Of a stretch of 64,000 bases of DNA, positions 8,543-18,456 are shown piece after piece (the first letter of the stretch is position 1; each line of letters starts with the position of its first letter). Under the pieces are notes generated by a model. The model searched no databases. It worked only from the letters and a program-made list of their open reading frames with translations, and had not been told where the DNA came from. Origin of the DNA: Bartonella sp. WD16.2 (GTDB lineage Bacteria > Pseudomonadota > Alphaproteobacteria > Rhizobiales > Rhizobiaceae). The translations under genes were made by a program, and so were the position numbers. Location: the NCBI RefSeq assembly GCF_002022505.1, contig NZ_CP019781.1, positions 1,387,501-1,451,500 on the forward strand, given 5' to 3'.

Positions 8543-9131
8543 AAAATCCCCATCATTATGTAAATGATACAGATACCATAATACATTAATCTAAACCCTA
8601 AATTATAAATAATTAAAACCATCTTACACAGTGCCAAGAGCTTATTTAAGCGCTTCTTCTCTCAAAACACTCCTACCTTAAAAATTATTGAAATCTTGCG
8701 GCCCCTTCACACACAAAACCTCATAAGAGTACAATTAAAAACACCCCTTCATTAATACTAAATAAACCAAAGCTCACTTTATCATCAGAAGCTTTTTTCA
8801 ACTCGCTCATTGCCCTATATAATTTATTTGTACGTGAACTCTTCAATAATTTGTTATGTATGAATCAGCTAACCAATGGTGTTACTCAAAAAATACTTTC
8901 ATGCACAAATTAAAATTTTTAATGAGACTCCTTAATTGTGTTATAAATGTGATCACTATATATTGCGGTTTAGTTAGTGATTCATAATAATCCGGTGCTC
9001 AATAAATTATGACACATACTGAAAATCACAGTGGTTTCTTCTAATATAAATTCTAGAGTATAAAAAACACACCTAAATGATGAAAAAAAGAAAAGAACAG
9101 GCGTTAAAAATAAACAAGGGGAATAATCATT
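8543..9131. other. AT-rich noncoding region
   Basis: No gene seen. It holds the promoter regions of the toxin remnant (minus) and of fdhE (plus); a GGGG stretch followed by ATAATCATT precedes the fdhE start. Confidence 0.5.
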
Positions 9132-10031
9132 ATGCTACAACGCAACACTCTCTTGGAAAAGAAGAGCGAGAGTAATATTGTTCACCCTTCCCCTTGGGTC
9201 AAATTACCTGACAGAGAAAGTTTGTTCGAAAAGCGCACACATCGTTTTATGCATTTAGCCACAACCAGCCCTAATAAAGAAGATCTTTTATTTTGGGCTC
9301 ATTTTTGCAATGCACAGCAACAATTAACAAACACATTGCAAGATTTTTCCACAGCACTTAGCCGTTTTACGATGGTGTCTGCTCCTCCTTTTGACCGATC
9401 AAAAATATTGAGCCTAGGATTTTATGATAGCGTTGTGCATAATTTTTTAAATCATATTTCAACCAGCGTACTACCTGTAAAATATCAAGAAGCTTTCAAC
9501 AAAGCACAACAGCAGCAAGACCAATGGCGCTTATGGGGGCATGATCTGTTAAATCACCCACTTTCCCACCAACATTTAGCAGAACATATTTTCATCACCG
9601 GTGCTTTGCAAATTATTTATTGCCTCATTGCTTCACAGCTTAATCCTCAAACATTGATCCCACAACAAAATAATCTTTGTCCCGCCTGTGCAGGCACACA
9701 TTTGACTAACATTGTTGATGGCTGGAAAGGCGAAGAAAAACCACAGCTTTGTTCTTGCCTTTATTGTAGCACATTATGGCGCTCTGCACATTTTCAATGC
9801 ACTTTTTGTAACGCAACACACAGCAAATTTCACCATAACTTTGAAAAAGATTCAAAAAACATTTTATTAGACGACATTCTCATTGAAACCTGTGAAGTAT
9901 GTAGACATGACTACAACCAACTCAATCAACACGACAATTCATCTCTCAACGTTTCTGCTGATGATAATGAGCATACTTATTCTAAATTCTTTCTTGAAAA
10001 TTCATTCTCATTTGAAACAGAAGAACTCTAA
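9132..10031 (+). CDS. fdhE: Formate dehydrogenase accessory protein FdhE
   Basis: A 299-residue protein with the FdhE layout. An N-terminal helical domain is followed by two rubredoxin-like metal sites: CPAC (about 189-192) with CSCLYC and TLWR, then CTFC (about 225-228) and ETCEVC (about 253-258). FdhE binds iron through these cysteines and is needed for assembly of membrane-bound formate dehydrogenase. The C-terminal 40 residues after the last motif are low-complexity and Asn/Ser-rich. No formate dehydrogenase structural gene lies in this window, so fdhE is isolated here; whether it still has a partner elsewhere cannot be seen. Confidence 0.85.
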   Translation: MLQRNTLLEKKSESNIVHPSPWVKLPDRESLFEKRTHRFMHLATTSPNKEDLLFWAHFCNAQQQLTNTLQDFSTALSRFTMVSAPPFDRSKILSLGFYDSVVHNFLNHISTSVLPVKYQEAFNKAQQQQDQWRLWGHDLLNHPLSHQHLAEHIFITGALQIIYCLIASQLNPQTLIPQQNNLCPACAGTHLTNIVDGWKGEEKPQLCSCLYCSTLWRSAHFQCTFCNATHSKFHHNFEKDSKNILLDDILIETCEVCRHDYNQLNQHDNSSLNVSADDNEHTYSKFFLENSFSFETEEL

Positions 10032-10498
10032 CCCTTTTTAAACTAAAAACACAAACGGTTAAATATCCCCCTCTTTCAACCACCTCATTTGTGCATCAAT
10101 AGAAAGTGTTCACTTTGCACCCCCCCCATGGCCGTTGACTATCGCAGCCATCAAAAATTAAAATATCAAAACACTCGGCATATCTTAAAAAGATTCTTAT
10201 CCACAAACAAACGTGCCATCTTATAAAGAAATGGTCCACGCACTGCTACACTTCCTCATATAAAAAGCCTAATATCATTTTGAAAAAATCGCCACAGCCT
10301 TTAATGTGTTTCAAGTTAGCCTTTTTACTTAACCAATATTCCTTTAAATAAGAATTCACTTACATCATTATCTTAAAACACTAGCGACTCCCACTCACCA
10401 TGTTTGCAGTTTAAAATCAAATTGAGAAATACTCTCGTTATAGCTCACATATTTATTATTCATAGTATTTTACCTATTCTCAATTCTCCATTGAAGAA
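10032..10498. other. Noncoding region between fdhE and a convergent gene
   Basis: AT-rich sequence with one run of eight C at about 10120. No gene or RNA recognised. Confidence 0.5.
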
Positions 10499-10945
10499 TC
10501 AAAAACGATTGCGCATTTTATTACTATTTTCATCTTGTTCATTGATTAAACAATCCCGTAAGAGGAAATAATTTCCATCCCCCGGCCTGATCACTTTAAT
10601 ACATTTTTCCTTTGAGTTATCAGAAACCTCTTCCCACATTTCGCGAACTGTAAAATAAGCTTCGCTTTCTGAGCGCAAGCAGCGATAATAAACCTCACCC
10701 CTCATATCAGGTAGAACTGAAGCAGCAATTTCTTTACAATAAATGTACAAATCAAATGTCGGAATAACGAGCTTAACAGGCACATTTTGTGGAATTTGTT
10801 TTGTGAAAAAAAAATGATCAGCAATTTTTTGAACTGCAAAATAAAAAATCAACACACACAAAAAAAATGCAAAAAGAATAACAGAAATCTTACGATATGC
10901 TTTTCTACGATAATATTTTAACCTCGTGTGGATTTTTTTGTCCAT
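10499..10945 (-). CDS. Hypothetical single-pass membrane protein
   Basis: A 148-residue protein. A strongly basic N-terminus (KKIHTRLKYYRRKAYRK) leads into one transmembrane helix (about 20-41) and an exported domain of about 100 residues with cysteines at 70, 89, 114 and 127 that could form disulfides. An AAAGGCAG ribosome binding site precedes the ATG. No family recognised. It stands alone beside the lysis end of the phage block, on the same strand but 763 bases upstream of nothing phage-like, so I do not count it as phage. Confidence 0.55.
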   Translation of the reverse strand: MDKKIHTRLKYYRRKAYRKISVILFAFFLCVLIFYFAVQKIADHFFFTKQIPQNVPVKLVIPTFDLYIYCKEIAASVLPDMRGEVYYRCLRSESEAYFTVREMWEEVSDNSKEKCIKVIRPGDGNYFLLRDCLINEQDENSNKMRNRF

Positions 10946-11708
10946 GAACTGTCTGCCTTTAATCGATCATGGCAAATTTTGAACAGTAAATAGTGCGACG
11001 AATATAAAGATCCATGAACAATCAACAGTATTATGAATTGTCTTGCACCAAAAAGCAATTACTCGTTTCATAAATCCATCACCCTTCTTGTAATCAAGAA
11101 AAGGTAAAGCTTTAATTATTCTGTAGCTCTTTTAAATATTCTCAACCTTTTTACTGATCATTTAATGAAATAAGCGCGCGCTCCCCATCTTCTTATAAGG
11201 TCCACTCTCCTTTTAAAAATAGCAAATTATACACAAAGAATATATGAAAAGCATCACCAAAGAATTTGTGCATATTCTAAACCCTATGAGAGTCAAAGAT
11301 ACCCTGTCTTAAACATCATATTATCACCCCATCCGTCTAAACCAAATCTATTGTTTGTGCTATTTATGCCTTCCAACATTTTTCTTTTAACCAAAACGGC
11401 TACAACCATGAAACCAGTGTGATAGCAACAGTTTTGTTTCAATTAAATGTGCTAGCTCATAAACGAAGGGTGATTTAGTCCAACCCGTGCAAAACAGTGA
11501 AACACTCATTTGGCACCGCGCCAAGAAAATGACAGATATAAAAGAGAGAAAGCAAAAAAGTTCATCATTGATTTTCTCATGATTTTGAAAAGCTAACATA
11601 GTTTGGACACGCATTTTTTCTGTTCAAAAGAGCGTCCATAATAAAAAAAGCTGCCTCATATGACAACAATGATACAAACAACAACCAAGCTCTAAGGCAA
11701 TAATAAGA
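10946..11708. other. Noncoding region next to the phage block
   Basis: No gene supported. A 75-codon minus frame at 11387-11614 has no ribosome binding site or recognisable family. I see no attachment-site repeat or integrase at this boundary of the phage genes. Confidence 0.4.
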
Positions 11709-12371
11709 TCACAATTGTTCTTCTCTCATTCGAGAAAGATACACGAAAACACCTACTATCATTGCGATAACCATAACGGCCGCTAAAGCCCATTGTACAG
11801 GCCCATATCCGGTAAAAATCCCTGTTAAACCTGAAAATGATCCAATAACTGGTGCTAGAAATTCTGCTGTCAAAATAGAAGCACCGCCTGTAGCTTCCAC
11901 TGCCTGATAATTAGAACAAACATAAGCCCCTTTAGCCCATAACCCCGCTTCAGCAGCACGTCGGTGCACAAGACCTTCCAAGCGTTGCCCTTCTGATTTT
12001 GTCCATTTTTGCAATTCAGCCGGTACAGCTTCATAATCACCTTTATTAAGCTTTCTTAAAAGTGTAGAGTTACAAAAAGCGCTTGTTCCCACATTATAGC
12101 AAAAGGACACAAGAGCTGCAAATTGCTCATCAGTTAAAGGTTGAGAAACCGCCTGTTCAACTATTTGTTCAAATTGTGCTAAATCTTTTCGCAAAATGGC
12201 TTCCGCTTCAGCTTTTGTGATCCTCATACCCTCTTGTACAATGGGCGTACCTGCCTTAGTTGTATGACCATAACCAATTGTCCACACACCAATGACATCT
12301 TGGTAGGCCTCCAAACGCAAACCCTCCCATTTTTTAATCAACGCCAACCCTTCTTTTGATATTGTCCGCAT
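11709..12371 (-). CDS. Phage lysozyme (GH24 endolysin) with C-terminal membrane anchor
   Basis: T4/P22-type lysozyme of 220 residues that hydrolyses the peptidoglycan glycan strand. The catalytic triad is visible as Glu16, Asp25 and Thr31 in WEGLRLEAYQD and WTIGYGHT, with the usual E-8-D-5-T spacing. The catalytic domain ends near residue 150. The remaining 70 residues contain a transmembrane helix (about 190-213), so the enzyme is probably tethered or released through the membrane; no separate holin gene is evident next to it. It is the last gene of the minus-strand cassette. Confidence 0.93.
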   Translation of the reverse strand: MRTISKEGLALIKKWEGLRLEAYQDVIGVWTIGYGHTTKAGTPIVQEGMRITKAEAEAILRKDLAQFEQIVEQAVSQPLTDEQFAALVSFCYNVGTSAFCNSTLLRKLNKGDYEAVPAELQKWTKSEGQRLEGLVHRRAAEAGLWAKGAYVCSNYQAVEATGGASILTAEFLAPVIGSFSGLTGIFTGYGPVQWALAAVMVIAMIVGVFVYLSRMREEQL

Positions 12372-12441
12372 TTTTTAAATCCTTAAATTTCCCCCAGACG
12401 TTAATACTCACCACCTTGGATTGTTGGCTAACACATATTGC

Positions 12442-12696
12442 CTATACCTTGCTTGCAGTACCTCTGCTTTCATTGTCCTGGAGAATTGTTGTCAATTGTT
12501 TCTCTAAGGCAGCAATACGCTGCAATAACTGTGTAGTGATTTGAGTATTCTTTTTATCTTCACGCCTCATTTCTTGCTGCATATGTTTTAAGAGAGCATT
12601 TAAAGGAGCATGACCCATTCTCCCACTCGCATAAAGAACCAAGCGAATATGTTCAGGATCATCAATATCAGCGATAGAAAATGGAAAAAGTGCCAT
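12442..12696 (-). CDS. Short coiled-coil phage protein
   Basis: An 84-residue protein between the tail fibre and the lysozyme, in the same direction, with a GAGAG ribosome binding site before the ATG. The first half holds IADIDDPEHIRLVLYASGR; the second half is a coiled coil (about 40-75: QQEMRREDKKNTQITTQLLQ continuing through an LEKQL heptad). No transmembrane helix, so it is not an ordinary holin. Function unknown; the position suggests a tail or lysis accessory role. Confidence 0.6.
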   Translation of the reverse strand: MALFPFSIADIDDPEHIRLVLYASGRMGHAPLNALLKHMQQEMRREDKKNTQITTQLLQRIAALEKQLTTILQDNESRGTASKV

Positions 12697-13061
12697 TTCG
12701 TTCTCTCATTTTTTTAGTGTAAAAAAACAACTCTCTTGGAAAATACTTAAATGCCCTCATAAACGCACCAACCGCCTACCACTCAATTAAACAAACAAGC
12801 TGCCCAACACTTTAAGCAAACTACAAACCTCTCAACCACTCAAGCAAACCACACGCGAGTTCAAGCTTAAAACCACACCAAACATGCATTCTCCTCTTTG
12901 GAAAAAGGAAAAGAAATCTTCAAAACACAAGCTTGTTATCTTCTCAAATGAGATACTACCTGCCAATCTTCTGTATGATTTAATATCTTAATGGAAATAG
13001 TGTGGTGAAAAATCTTCACATATTTGGCATATATTAAGTTTTCTTGCTTTATATTCGGCTC
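12697..13061. other. C-rich spacer inside the phage block
   Basis: No gene. The part 12760-12870 is G-poor on the + strand with repeated ACTCAA/AAACCAC words, resembling the larger G-poor tracts; the rest is AT-rich. Confidence 0.5.
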
Positions 13062-14045
13062 TCATGTTTTAATGGCGTAAACAATTGCAACATTAACAGG
13101 ACGTGTTTCTGAATCACCTGTTTTGTTGATTGTAAATGTGTGCGTATGATCACCCGCAGGTTTGGTATAAACCCGCCTCTCAAAATTATGATATCTAGGC
13201 AAAGTGCTTCCTTTAGCAGCATCTACCGAGAAAATTTGTTGTAAAAATTCATGCTTATGCTCACCCGCACTATCGATTTTTCCTGTATGCGTATGAGATT
13301 TAATAGCATCGTTTTGCCTGCTTCCCAAAACGCGATCTTTATCAATCTCTCTTTTACTATCAAGCCCACGTAAAAACATACCACGTAAATCAGGTACATT
13401 GAATGTAGTTTTTTCATCACCACTGCCCCATATTTCACCAATGGCTGCAAAGAGACTTGCGTAATCCTTGCGCGAATAATCTTTGCCGTCACATAAAAGC
13501 CACCCTTCAGGAATTTTTTCCATGGCAAAAGTCGCAATGAAACCTGATGGGAAACTACTTACTGGTTTTGGAGCAGCCACAGGTGTGGGATTGGTTAAAT
13601 ACCAGCCATCTTTATCTTCTCCATCAATACCACATTGATAAACAAGTTCATAAAGACCATTTTTTTGAATCTCCCCTCCACTTAAAGGTACCAATCCATT
13701 TGGTGTTACCTTATAAACAGGCTGAGCAGACAATTGATTTAATACAACATTTGTTGTTTTAGTATTAACCCCCTGCGCCTTAAAGCGAACAATAATATCG
13801 TTTGTATAAGCAGCAATAGGAGACTTAGTAACCAGGTGAATAGATGTCTCATTCCCATCTTTTTGTGTGGTAAATTTTGCTTCAATTGTTCCACCATTAT
13901 CCGTTAAATACTCTCTAATACGTTGCATCATTGCACGTGCACTATCATTGACTGAGCTTGGTGGTTGTCCTTCTGCCCAGTTAATGATATCATCAGCACG
14001 TGCATTTTCGTGCGCCACCAGCGACCAATCATAAATCGAACTCAT
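13062..14045 (-). CDS. Phage tail fibre protein with collar domain
   Basis: A 327-residue protein. The N-terminal part (MSSIYDWSLVAHENARADD... to NDSARAMMQRIREYL) is of the kind that attaches tail fibres. The tail-collar domain begins near residue 170 (PSGFIATFAMEKIPEGWLLC, then DGKDYSRKDYASLF, GEIWGSGDEKTTFNVPDLRG), and the C-terminus is a His/Thr-rich receptor-binding tip with SHTHTG and DHTHTF. The start overlaps the stop of the upstream gene by four bases (ATGA), indicating translational coupling. Confidence 0.9.
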   Translation of the reverse strand: MSSIYDWSLVAHENARADDIINWAEGQPPSSVNDSARAMMQRIREYLTDNGGTIEAKFTTQKDGNETSIHLVTKSPIAAYTNDIIVRFKAQGVNTKTTNVVLNQLSAQPVYKVTPNGLVPLSGGEIQKNGLYELVYQCGIDGEDKDGWYLTNPTPVAAPKPVSSFPSGFIATFAMEKIPEGWLLCDGKDYSRKDYASLFAAIGEIWGSGDEKTTFNVPDLRGMFLRGLDSKREIDKDRVLGSRQNDAIKSHTHTGKIDSAGEHKHEFLQQIFSVDAAKGSTLPRYHNFERRVYTKPAGDHTHTFTINKTGDSETRPVNVAIVYAIKT

Positions 14046-15166
14046 AGAGTTTCTCCTTCTTGCATCAAATCAATACCAGAAAAGAGGGAAAATGAAGGGA
14101 AAAAGCGTTTATCTTCAGGTGATATAACTTTTTCCATCTCAAAGCCAATTTTATCATAATCGACATACAATAACTGTGTTTTGTCATCCATATGAACAGC
14201 ATCAGGCTTCAAACGCATCAGATCTTGCGCAATCACCCCACGATAACGCTGAGGATCTCCTTTATAATTAAATTCATAAAGTGGATAGCCATTTTTCTCC
14301 CCCACAGACACGATATTGTCTTTAACTCTGGCATCAGAAAGGCCCATAATACCACCAATTAATCCAAGCACTTGCCGTGCATCACGTAAAGGATCTTTGG
14401 TGACTGAAGGCACTGTCACACTCTGTCCTGTCTGAGTACCATAATTTCCAGCTGCTGTTGTGCCCACTTTGAGCAATTGTTCTAATCGATTCCACGCTTG
14501 GTTGTCTTGCTCCATCCATTTTTCACGCTCAACATCCAAAGCATGCTGGTTATTGGCATCTTGCACCATACCACCCTTTAAAGCATTGCTCTGAGCATTG
14601 CTTTGTCCTTGATAGAAGTTGTTTGCAGCATTAATCTGATTATGCGTAGCCTTATCAATCATCTGATTGGCATTCATCATATTCAGTACATCTTGATTAT
14701 ATTGTTGTGCTGCTGCATTTGTTGCTAAAGCTCCCAACTCATCAGTTAACACACCGGTATGTGCTCCAGAACCATAGCGCCCTGCCCCCGCCATAGACTG
14801 ATTAACAGCATCAGAAGTTTTAGAAAGCGCATTGTCCAGTGCATCATTAAATTTGCTATTGTTTCCAATCCAACCACCACTTGCCATAGTGCTAAGATTT
14901 TGTTGACTTTGAGTAGGGCTATTTAACCACTGATTGATTGTTGGATTGTTAAACTGGTTGGCAGCATTTCCTAACCCCTGGATTGCATTGAGCGTTGCAT
15001 CACTCAAACCGGCATGGCGATCACCTTCATAAACATTTCCTCCAATACCTTGATTATACAAATCAAGAGCATCAGAGCTTGCTTGTTGTAAAATACCTTG
15101 TGCCCATATCGGTGGAGCATTTGTCTGTGTTGTTGTTTGAACTTGAGGGGTTTTTCGTCTACTCAT
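14042..15166 (-). CDS. Tail protein with C-terminal S74 intramolecular chaperone
   Basis: A 374-residue protein. The first 250 residues are Gln/Asn/Ala-rich and helical. The last third has the endosialidase-type chaperone signature (LSDARVKDNIVSVG, then YPLYEFNYKG, YRGVIAQDL and LLYVDYDKI). In this family the C-terminal domain assembles trimeric fibres and is autocleaved; the Ser of SDARxKDN is present at the expected site. Coupled by ATGA overlaps to the genes on both sides. Likely a fibre or an internal ejection-type tail component. Confidence 0.85.
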   Translation of the reverse strand: MSRRKTPQVQTTTQTNAPPIWAQGILQQASSDALDLYNQGIGGNVYEGDRHAGLSDATLNAIQGLGNAANQFNNPTINQWLNSPTQSQQNLSTMASGGWIGNNSKFNDALDNALSKTSDAVNQSMAGAGRYGSGAHTGVLTDELGALATNAAAQQYNQDVLNMMNANQMIDKATHNQINAANNFYQGQSNAQSNALKGGMVQDANNQHALDVEREKWMEQDNQAWNRLEQLLKVGTTAAGNYGTQTGQSVTVPSVTKDPLRDARQVLGLIGGIMGLSDARVKDNIVSVGEKNGYPLYEFNYKGDPQRYRGVIAQDLMRLKPDAVHMDDKTQLLYVDYDKIGFEMEKVISPEDKRFFPSFSLFSGIDLMQEGETL

Positions 15167-15720
15167 GGGGTGAGAACCTTTCTATAATGAATAAGATTGA
15201 TAGCATGTCCATGTTGGCCAAGCATTTTAGACCATCCAAACCTTCCCATAGTTAGCATTTCATCAGCATGAATTGTTCGAGCCCATTTTTCAACCTGATC
15301 AATCAATTTGACCAACTTCAGCCCGCCCTTTCCAGCCAGGTCTAAAATGACAACGCGTTTTTTCCCAGTGTGCGTCATTTCAATTTTAGTGATCACGAAA
15401 GCACTAAATTGAGTTTCATTTTTTAAGATCAACCATAATTGTGCTTGTCCACCAGCAATCTCTTTTGCAATAGTGTCCAAACACACATCATCGGGAAACC
15501 GCTTGGCATATGTTTGCATCGCCGCATTGATAGCTTCTTGATAAAGGGCTATTTTTTCCCACGGCCATTGATTTGTAAGATGAATAGAATACAAATTTTG
15601 ACTGTTTTGTTGCGCAGTTACATTTTGAGCTTCTTCACCCTTTTGGCAGTCAATCTCAGTATCTTTTCGTCCAACTGCCTTCACTATTTGTTGCACTTTC
15701 CTCCAACATCTTCTGCCCAT
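15163..15720 (-). CDS. Phage-encoded acetyltransferase-like protein
   Basis: A 185-residue protein. The region 55-180 (AINAAMQTYAKRF, then AQLWLILKNETQFSAFVITKI, RVVILDLAGKG, LVKLIDQVEKWARTIHADEM) follows a GNAT-like pattern seen in proteins of podovirus structural clusters. The substrate is unknown, and some relatives are virion components that may not be enzymes. The first 45 residues are poorly conserved in appearance and the start is uncertain. Its stop overlaps the next gene by four bases. Confidence 0.6.
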   Translation of the reverse strand: MGRRCWRKVQQIVKAVGRKDTEIDCQKGEEAQNVTAQQNSQNLYSIHLTNQWPWEKIALYQEAINAAMQTYAKRFPDDVCLDTIAKEIAGGQAQLWLILKNETQFSAFVITKIEMTHTGKKRVVILDLAGKGGLKLVKLIDQVEKWARTIHADEMLTMGRFGWSKMLGQHGHAINLIHYRKVLTP

Positions 15721-15931
15721 TCGTCCGTTCCCACACCCTTATTTAACAGCCCAACTACCCTTGCTTACTTACTCACCCACATTCTTACTTGCCTGCCCAA
15801 CCGCCCTTGCTTATTCACCAACCTTTTACTTGCCTGCTCGTTAGCCCTTTGCGTACCTTCTCAACTACACCTTTGCTTACTATTCACTAGCCTCTTACTT
15901 GCTTGGCTCACCCATATTCTTGTTTAACAGC
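15721..15931. repeat. G-poor microrepeat spacer
   Basis: Short degenerate repeat of CTTACTTGCCTGC-type words (several variants of CTTGCTTA, CTTGCCTGC and CCCAAC) between two phage genes; C-rich on the + strand like the longer tracts. Confidence 0.6.
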
Positions 15932-17395
15932 TTACCGCAAGCCAGCAGATTTTAACGCCACATTAAATCCCGTTATATGTGACCAATTAGCCCCTTCAGG
16001 GATCCGCAATTTGAAGCGATAAAACCGCGCCCTCACGCGACAACGGACTTGACCTGTATGAGAAGAAGCCTGTCGTTCTGGAAACCAAACAATTTTTTCC
16101 TCGATTGATTGGTGCAAACGCATCCCCACAGACACATAAAATTCTGTGCTATTGACCTGGGGCATAATATTGCTCACACGGGTCATCATGCCACTTGTCT
16201 GTCCCATTTCTTGCGATGTCACCACACACGCCATTGGTTCACCAGAAAATGACCCAAGCCTTCCTTGTTGATCAAACGCACCAAGGGCAGGCGCTTCATT
16301 TTGCCAAACTTTACTGTCGAGAGAAAATGGTAAATCATCCAAACTACAAGAAACCCGATCAAGCCCTTCCAAACTGTACCCAGCAGAAAAAATAGGTAAA
16401 ATCATTGCAATGTTAACAGTCGCCACAGCCCACTTTTTCAGGCCCCAATCATAAATCAGCAAGGTGCGTTCTTGCGTGTTCTCATCAAGATCAATCATCC
16501 AATAAACACGCGTATAAACACCATCAATCGCAGACCACAAAATAGGCAGGCTGCTTTGATTGATTCTTGTAATCATAGTCCGATCGACTTTTTCAAAGCC
16601 AATGGGTGTAATGTGTCCATCAATAGTAATTTGGTAAAATCCACCCTCATCAATAAAGAAAGCAAGATCGCCCCGACACACAATCGATTCAGAAGTCTTT
16701 GCACCTCGTTTATCGTGGATTTTTTGAAAACTAAAAATAATCTTGGACCCAGGAATAAAGGACCCAGCATAAATAGCCGAGCGCATAAAGATTAATGGAT
16801 TAGTCGTCTCTGTTGCCCCTTGCACATATCCACCATCAGGAAAATCTTGATAATCGCAACTTTTTTTACCTACAGTCCAAAATTCTGCATCATTTAACCC
16901 AGACCAATGTACACGTCGGGGGTGTTCAGTTAATTTCATCAAACAAACAAAATCACCCCAAACACGAACGATCCCAGCTTGTGGCGGGTTTCCTCCTAAA
17001 TCTCTAAAAGTTTCATCATGATCAATATCAATGACCTGTGGTTTATCATTGGCATTAACAGCAATGACATAATCACCAAACAAAGCAAATGACCAAGGCG
17101 CATCGACATTAGCAAAATAACTCTTTCTCTTTTGGCTAATATCTTTCCACTGCATGCTTGTATTATCGAGAAGATAGATTTTTTGTTCCGTCCCAATAAT
17201 AATAGACACACCATTTTTTGTCCTCACAGCAATAGCGCCTAAAATTGTATCAGGACAAGACTGAGACAAAGGGCTAAAGCTTGGCATAGGAATATAAGAC
17301 CCATCAGCAGGTAACACATTGATGAGCTCATCAGTAAAAAGACCATTAATATCAGCAATATCAGGTCTATATTCAGCAACTGAAAAAAAAGCCAT
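15932..17395 (-). CDS. Phage tail/head stabilising protein, beta-propeller type
   Basis: A 487-residue protein. Repeated beta-rich segments (GVSIIIGTEQKIYLLD, WSFALFGDYVIAVNANDKPQ, VWGDFVCLMK, RVHWSGLNDAEFW, GDLAFFIDEGGFYQITIDG) point to a propeller like P22 gp10-type packaged-DNA stabilisation proteins, and the place between adaptor and tail fibres agrees. The C-terminal 100 residues are a separate beta domain. Assignment to the gp10 family is by pattern and synteny only. Confidence 0.7.
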   Translation of the reverse strand: MAFFSVAEYRPDIADINGLFTDELINVLPADGSYIPMPSFSPLSQSCPDTILGAIAVRTKNGVSIIIGTEQKIYLLDNTSMQWKDISQKRKSYFANVDAPWSFALFGDYVIAVNANDKPQVIDIDHDETFRDLGGNPPQAGIVRVWGDFVCLMKLTEHPRRVHWSGLNDAEFWTVGKKSCDYQDFPDGGYVQGATETTNPLIFMRSAIYAGSFIPGSKIIFSFQKIHDKRGAKTSESIVCRGDLAFFIDEGGFYQITIDGHITPIGFEKVDRTMITRINQSSLPILWSAIDGVYTRVYWMIDLDENTQERTLLIYDWGLKKWAVATVNIAMILPIFSAGYSLEGLDRVSCSLDDLPFSLDSKVWQNEAPALGAFDQQGRLGSFSGEPMACVVTSQEMGQTSGMMTRVSNIMPQVNSTEFYVSVGMRLHQSIEEKIVWFPERQASSHTGQVRCRVRARFYRFKLRIPEGANWSHITGFNVALKSAGLR

Positions 17396-17498
17396 TTAAA
17401 ACCCCATAAACCCAATCATCTAAAACCCACAATCCCTAAACCCACAGTCATCAAAACTCTCGCCAAGCACTTAAAACCAAGCACCGAAACCCAAGGAC

Positions 17499-18218
17499 CT
17501 AAAATCCTGTTGGCACAATTTGTGAGCATCCCTTTCGACGCGATGTTTCATAACGCAAGATCTGAAGCTGTTCTTGAAAATCGCCCAAAGAAACAGCGGC
17601 ACATTCAGGATCTTTGAGAATATTTTTGTAAAGTTCATATTTCGCCCTCGCTTTAATGAAATCAAAGGCATGAACAAGCCAAGGATGATCTTCCCCCTCC
17701 ATGTCCCCTTCAACAAAACGCAAAGAACTATAGGAAAGACGAACTGTTCCAACAGTTTCAGGCGTCGGGAAGAGACCTATTTTGCGCTGACAATAAGTAT
17801 AAAAAACAGGTATCCCCTGCGGTGGGTTGGACCCATAATCTTTTTGCAACATTTTAGCAGTCTTATAGATAAGTTGTGTTCGTGTTGCACCACCCTGCTC
17901 TAAAAACACACCTTCAAGAGCCCCCACTGTCTTAATTAAGCTCTCCACCGTCTTAATCGAAACATCGTCTTCTTGCCCATACCACGTTTGCCCACTTTGT
18001 GTTTTGAAAGTTACCTCTTTGTGTTCATTAAAGAAAAAAGGTTCCCGTTCACATATGCGCAAAGCAGCACAAATGGAATCATAAATTTGAACACAATATT
18101 CACCCGTTGTATCATCAATCTCATCTTGAATAAGCTCAACCATACGGGAAAAGGTTGTCGCGCAGCTTGATTTGAAATCAAGAGGATGGGAATCGACAGC
18201 TGGAATAGTCATTGGCAT
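17499..18218 (-). CDS. Head-tail adaptor, P22 gp4-like
   Basis: About 239 residues from the ATG at 18218, which has an AAGAGA ribosome binding site; the frame opens further upstream with a TTG at 18257. Helical N-terminus (FSRMVELIQDEIDD), then IYDSICAALRICEREPFFFNE and a beta segment YCQRKIGLFPTPETVGTVRL followed by SYSSLRFVEGD, a pattern typical of gp4-like tail accessory proteins that close the portal. Located between capsid and tail stabiliser as in P22-like and N4-like phages. Confidence 0.75.
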   Translation of the reverse strand: MPMTIPAVDSHPLDFKSSCATTFSRMVELIQDEIDDTTGEYCVQIYDSICAALRICEREPFFFNEHKEVTFKTQSGQTWYGQEDDVSIKTVESLIKTVGALEGVFLEQGGATRTQLIYKTAKMLQKDYGSNPPQGIPVFYTYCQRKIGLFPTPETVGTVRLSYSSLRFVEGDMEGEDHPWLVHAFDFIKARAKYELYKNILKDPECAAVSLGDFQEQLQILRYETSRRKGCSQIVPTGF

Positions 18219-18257
18219 AAACAATCTCTTTATACGTGTTATCTTCTTCCCCAACAA

Positions 18258-18456
18258 AATGCTCTGCTGGGAAAGAACATGTCAAAAACACCCTTAAGTA
18301 CCCAAATAGGTGTATAGGTGCGCCTTCACTTCAAAAAGCCTCTCAATAGGTGTACCCTCACCTTTCAAATAGGTGTAAACCCAACCTCATAAGGGCACTT
18401 TATAATAGACGCATCCCAAGCTTTTAAAGTTAAGTATTAAGCTAACCTTAAAACCC
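18258..18456. repeat. Short AGGTGTA direct repeats
   Basis: AATAGGTGTA-type words occur four times between 18304 and 18372 (for example at 18304-18313 and 18345-18354) with CCTTCAC between them. Noncoding, between adaptor and capsid genes; may be a decayed tandem array. Confidence 0.5.

Noticed and set aside
11387..11614. 75-codon minus frame next to the lysozyme
   Set aside because: No recognisable domain or ribosome binding site; the region looks noncoding.
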